DNA from: Pseudomonadota bacterium
GTDB lineage: Bacteria > Pseudomonadota > Alphaproteobacteria > Rhodospirillales > Magnetospirillaceae
NCBI GenBank assembly: GCA_021848545.1
Contig: JAJZUL010000011.1
Span: 23,073 to 87,072 of the forward strand
Direction of reading: 5' to 3'
Length of the DNA stretch: 64,000 bases
Part shown: piece by piece, positions 63,618 to 64,000 of the stretch
How the letters are laid out: the number at the start of each line of letters is the position of its first letter
Position numbering within the stretch: the stretch's first letter is position 1
The notes under the pieces: model-generated
Database searches by the model: none
What the model saw: only the letters and a program-made list of their open reading frames with translations
Told to the model about the DNA's origin: nothing
Made by a program: the position numbers and the translations under genes

Positions 63618-64000
63618 TCAGCGCGACAGCTTGGCCAGTTCCACTTCGGCCCGCAGCTCGATTTCGTCCATCAGCGCGCCCAGGCGGGGGTCGGCGCAGT
63701 TTTCGCGCCGTTGGCGAACGGACCCGGCCAGGGCGGTCAACTGCTCCCGCGACAGGGTGCCGGTCAGCAGGCCGCGACGCACCTCCTCCAGACGATCCAG
63801 GATTTCCTCACCGCGGCGAATCATCCGTCGCCGGGCTTCGCGCTCGCCGATGGCGTCGCTTTCCTGAACCATCAGCAGCGAATCGACGGCGTTGATGGCC
63901 GACGTTCCGTCCGGCCCCTGAACGCCGCCGGGCGCTTCGGCGGTTTCGGCCAGGGCCTGCTTGAATCCGGCGGGGTCCGCGCCGCCCACTTTGCCCAGGC
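63618..64000 (-). CDS. fliX: Flagellar assembly protein FliX (N-terminus outside window)
   Basis: The visible part is 127 residues with no stop at the window edge, so the start lies beyond 64000; a GTG at 63989 is internal. 'AINAVDSLLMVQE' and 'RRGEEILDRLEEVRRGLLTG' followed by 'LARELRAEVELAK'-like C-terminal helix match FliX, the alphaproteobacterial factor that links flagellar assembly to the FlbD regulator and to class III flagellar genes. It lies 187 bp from dksA. Confidence 0.8.
   Translation of the reverse strand, partial: LGKVGGADPAGFKQALAETAEAPGGVQGPDGTSAINAVDSLLMVQESDAIGEREARRRMIRRGEEILDRLEEVRRGLLTGTLSREQLTALAGSVRQRRENCADPRLGALMDEIELRAEVELAKLSR

Overview
The window is GC-rich, densely packed bacterial chromosome. 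The gene content points to an alphaproteobacterium of the Rhodospirillaceae (Magnetospirillum/Phaeospirillum-like). Indicators are an alpha-type SspB, MipZ, DivK, FliX, a DksA without its zinc cysteines, class I lysyl-tRNA synthetase, a dihydroorotase-like PyrC' beside pyrB, and the dprA-topA pair. No tRNA, rRNA, CRISPR array, IS element or phage gene was seen, and codon use looks uniform. The taxonomic placement is inferred from gene families, not from a search.

0-9.5 kb: end of sspB, class I fumarase, a FlaF/DUF2934-like protein, a three-gene molybdoenzyme operon best read as cytoplasmic sulfite:quinone oxidoreductase (soeABC), then an RluA-type pseudouridine synthase and a SPOR lipoprotein. 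9.5-16.2 kb: a gap with two palindromic elements, DedA, a large PAS/GAF/GGDEF diguanylate cyclase, a GT4 glycosyltransferase and an outer-membrane barrel. 16.2-24.4 kb: the most unusual block. An IclR regulator is divergent from a tight five-gene operon encoding a phosphoketolase-like ThDP enzyme, a DUF1537 sugar-acid kinase and GlcDEF. I read it as an uncharacterised hydroxy-acid or sugar-acid pathway that may end in acetyl phosphate.

24.4-34.1 kb: an envelope protein of unknown role, a LOG-family protein, a cytidylate-kinase-like protein, a MurI-like racemase lacking one catalytic Cys, tandem 156-bp repeats, purU, DUF423, divK, rpmG, and a CxxCxC outer-membrane protein coupled to a TlpA thioredoxin. 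34.1-45.5 kb: RNase R, an HPP/CBS pair, dprA, topA, a lipoprotein/response regulator/histidine kinase operon, and a cluster of small secreted proteins with duplicated hairpin repeats. 45.5-54.9 kb: a pseudo-receiver protein, pyrB-pyrC'-plsY, class I LysRS, a Tat-exported phospholipase C-like enzyme with a PHO-box-like site, an MFS pump and an ArsR regulator. 54.9-64 kb: an operon of FAD oxidoreductase, GH114-like protein and a degenerate acyl-CoA synthetase; mipZ coupled to a small kinase-like protein; a secreted protein; an FHA-TM-trypsin fusion; dksA; and the end of fliX.

Several enzymes here keep their fold but have lost signature catalytic residues (MurI, PyrC', the acyl-CoA synthetase, the pseudo-receiver). 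Each is reported separately.
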